Source: Polyangiaceae bacterium (GTDB taxonomy: Bacteria; Myxococcota_A; Polyangia; Polyangiales; Polyangiaceae). From it: a DNA stretch of 64,000 nucleotides. A model generated the notes under the pieces. It saw only the letters and a program-made list of their open reading frames with translations. It did not search any database and was not told the origin of the DNA. Below, in pieces: positions 61,949 to 64,000 of the stretch. A program made the translations under genes and the position numbers. How positions within the stretch are numbered: position 1 is the first letter of the stretch; every line of letters starts with the position of its first letter. The stretch covers positions 1 through 64,000 of the forward strand of contig JAHBVX010000007.1 in the NCBI GenBank assembly GCA_019637295.1, written 5' to 3'.

Positions 61949-63240
61949 CGAAGCCGAGCTGCGATCAGCTCCTCGACGACGCCGTCCGCTGGCTCGCCAG
62001 CAGGATCGATAGCGCTCGCGAGCGCGCACGAGAGGCCGCGCACCCGCCGCCCCCCCCGCAGCGAGAGAAGGGGCTGATCAGAAAGGTCGCCGGGACGCTG
62101 CTCGGGGCTTCTCCACAGGAAGAGCGAGCCCGCCCACCGAGGATCGATCAGTGGGCGGCGAGAGATGAGGGGAAGCGGAGGTTGAAGTCTGGCGCTGCGG
62201 CCCCAGGCGATGCGGACGCCGTCGCGGACCTCGCCGCAGAGCTCTGCCTCCGATGGAAACACCCGAAGTCCGCGCCGCTGGCGCGCGCGTGGCTCGCCGA
62301 ATCGAAGCTCGATGTGGAGACGCTGATGGACATGGACGGTCGAACTCTGGCGCTCATCGTCGGTGTCGCGGCAGCCGCTGCTGTGCTTGCGTTGGTAATT
62401 GTCGTGCGGCGCGGCCGCAGCGTATCCATCGCTCGCCACGAACTCGCCCCTTCGCCCGACTTTCGCGCGCTGGTGATCGTCGCCGAGGGGGAAGGCGAAG
62501 CGGCCGCGATCGCGACCCGCATCCAGTCGGAGGTCGCAGAGCCGTGGTCCTGGCGGCTGACGGACGGCCTTCGTGGGCTCTCGCCCGGCGCCAAGCGCAG
62601 CCTGCTCAGCGCGCTCGCAGAGCGCGACCTCTGCGAGGTGTCGGCCTTCGCGCCCAAGGCAGGCGAGGACTTCGATGCGAGCCGGATGTCTCCCGCGGTT
62701 CCCCTCAACACGGACGACCTCTGGGTCGTGGCAAGCAACACGCCGGACGACAGACGAGGATACCGCATCGCCGATCGCGTCGAGGTTCTTGCTGAAGTCG
62801 AGGTCTGCACTGCGGACTGGTGGGTCCTTTCACGCGCGGGCTGCACGGTCGGCGAGGCGATCATCGAGCGGGCCGACAATCTCATCGCTGGAGGTCGTGC
62901 CAAGGCGGCGTCATGGCGGGCGCCCTGGGGGTTCACCTTCCCCGAGGACCTCCGTGGCATTCCCGAGACAGTCCTGGATGGGTGGCGGCAGCGACTGATC
63001 GCCGAGCTCAACCCCCGCTATCGCGATCGGCCGGAGCGGCAGCTCGTACTCGTGGGAAGTCCGGGCGAGCCCTTCGAGTCCTCGATGGAGACCGAAGACG
63101 GACGCAGCCCGGTTGGGGATGCGGTCGTCTCCGAGGTGGTTCTGCGCGACGGAGTTCCGCAGTACGGCCTCGCATGCCCTGGGGGCAGTCCGCTCCTGCT
63201 CGCGGTCGTGCGCACCAGGCCTGCGAGGAGCGGCGCATGA
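61945..63240 (+). CDS. Single-pass membrane protein of the rightward operon
   Basis: 431 aa from GTG 61945 (GTGA overlap). Residues about 134-154 (LALIVGVAAAAAVLALVIVV) form one clear transmembrane helix, flanked by RRGR on the C-terminal side, so the large C-terminal domain (about 280 residues, rich in W and charged residues) is probably cytoplasmic. There is no recognised family. It would anchor the actin-like ATPase/partner complex to the membrane (inference). It ends with ATGA overlap. Confidence 0.72.
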   Translation: MTKPSCDQLLDDAVRWLASRIDSARERAREAAHPPPPPQREKGLIRKVAGTLLGASPQEERARPPRIDQWAARDEGKRRLKSGAAAPGDADAVADLAAELCLRWKHPKSAPLARAWLAESKLDVETLMDMDGRTLALIVGVAAAAAVLALVIVVRRGRSVSIARHELAPSPDFRALVIVAEGEGEAAAIATRIQSEVAEPWSWRLTDGLRGLSPGAKRSLLSALAERDLCEVSAFAPKAGEDFDASRMSPAVPLNTDDLWVVASNTPDDRRGYRIADRVEVLAEVEVCTADWWVLSRAGCTVGEAIIERADNLIAGGRAKAASWRAPWGFTFPEDLRGIPETVLDGWRQRLIAELNPRYRDRPERQLVLVGSPGEPFESSMETEDGRSPVGDAVVSEVVLRDGVPQYGLACPGGSPLLLAVVRTRPARSGA

Positions 63241-64000
63241 CGAACCGAAAGGCGAAGAGCAGAAGGACCGTCGACATCGATGATGCATCGGCGGTCGAAC
63301 TCGAGTTGATTCTCGGCCTCGGCTCCGAAGACGCAGAGCTGGTTCTTGCCCCGGAGACGCGCAGCCTGGATCTGCAGCCCTGGCTGCTCGACTGCGTCGC
63401 GGTCCAAGTGAACTGCCTTGGACACCAGGACGAGTTCCCGCGCGCGTGGGACTGGGAGAACGTCCTGACGCTCCTCGAGCCTGGGGAGGAGCTGCTCTAC
63501 GTGCTCGACCACGTCCGCGGCGACGGCAACCAGACGGGGCGCGCATTCACGCTCTGGCTCGCCGTTCGCTTTCCGCAGCGTCAGGCCCTCTCGGCTGGTG
63601 ATCTCGACCGCCGCCGGAAACGCGCGAGGATGATCGTCTCGCAGTTCCAACGCCAAGCATTTCCGGGCTCCGACGTGCGCTGGGTGGATCCCAGCGAGCT
63701 CCAGACGCTGCTCGGATTCTCGACGGGAGGAGAGCAGCGATGCGTGTGCGTCAGCGGTCTTCCATCGCCACGTGATCTCGAAGACGATCGACGAGAGACC
63801 GAGCGCGCCAACGCCACGCGAAACTACCAGTCTCTCAACGATGTCGCGGAGTCGCTTGTCGACCTCAGGTGTGACTACCGCATCGCGTTCGTCATCGAGC
63901 GCGTGGAGGCGGACTCGCTGAAGGTGCGACTTGGCCAGGCCACGCAACTGCGCGACGCGATCCATCCCCATGTGCGCGGGACGGTTCAGGCAGGAGGCAG
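63237..64000 (+). CDS. Unknown protein, truncated by window end
   Basis: Open frame of at least 254 codons from ATG 63237 with no stop before the window ends. The N-terminus is basic; then VELELILGLGSEDAEL, a beta-rich region (LYVLDHVRGDG, TLWLAVRFPQRQ), and helices around RVEADSLKVRLGQATQLRDA. No P-loop or other motif is seen in the visible part. The length and overlap with the membrane-protein gene place it in the same operon; it could be the N-terminal part of a larger ATPase. Confidence 0.7.
   Translation, partial: MTNRKAKSRRTVDIDDASAVELELILGLGSEDAELVLAPETRSLDLQPWLLDCVAVQVNCLGHQDEFPRAWDWENVLTLLEPGEELLYVLDHVRGDGNQTGRAFTLWLAVRFPQRQALSAGDLDRRRKRARMIVSQFQRQAFPGSDVRWVDPSELQTLLGFSTGGEQRCVCVSGLPSPRDLEDDRRETERANATRNYQSLNDVAESLVDLRCDYRIAFVIERVEADSLKVRLGQATQLRDAIHPHVRGTVQAGG

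Overview
The window is GC-rich, tightly packed DNA with many 1-8 bp gene overlaps of the ATGA/GTGA type. It holds no rRNA, tRNA or housekeeping gene that I can identify. The strong sigma-54 signature, the TerY/PP2C/kinase cluster and the GC content fit a Myxococcota-like (deltaproteobacterial) chromosome, but that is inference. Almost everything here is accessory: anti-phage defence systems, recombinases and small mobile-element cargo.

Region 1 (1-35,450) is a defence island bracketed by two serine-recombinase + HTH gene pairs in opposite orientation (2-1020 on +, 35,024-36,993 on -). Inside are ietAS (AAA ATPase + subtilisin-like protease, 1135-4517), a large + strand operon (4678-19,221), and a complete BREX type III operon on the - strand (22,087-34,732: brxF, brxC, pglXI, brxHII, pglZ, brxA). 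The + operon encodes a DUF3883 SNF2-type helicase, two DUF1156 adenine methyltransferases, a cytidine-deaminase/GHKL/wHTH fusion, a small protein and a DUF499 ATPase. A predicted Fe-S helix-hairpin-helix DNA glycosylase/AP lyase follows brxA by 2 bp. The two methylation-type operons face each other. Each starts with a near-identical excisionase-like HTH gene and the same operator-like DNA (two short inverted repeats), so they appear to share a regulatory module. Between their 3' ends lie a GNAT gene, a decayed copy of its 3' end, a 12-bp tandem repeat and a strong terminator.

Region 2 (36,990-44,720) is mobile-element territory. A DUF2924 gene fragment and a related gene fragment lie at the two ends of a 4.1-kb RIT element (three consecutive tyrosine recombinases, 38-bp inverted ends inside a palindromic target, and a passenger gene resembling the interrupted genes). 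It is followed by an amidoligase/gamma-glutamylcyclotransferase cassette whose 140-bp leader is duplicated.

Region 3 (44,769-64,000) is a second defence-type cluster. A leftward operon runs DUF4258 - vWA (TerY-like) - PP2C - Ser/Thr kinase with zinc ribbon - SF1 helicase - unknown - McrB-like AAA - DUF2357/zinc-ribbon. It lies just downstream of a near-consensus -24/-12 promoter and a sigma-54 activator with a CARF/RtcR-like sensor domain. A divergent rightward operon carries an HTH gene broken by one TGA codon, a zinc-ribbon actin/Hsp70-like ATPase, a membrane protein and a truncated gene. This is an expanded TerY-P type system with its own ligand-sensing sigma-54 switch.
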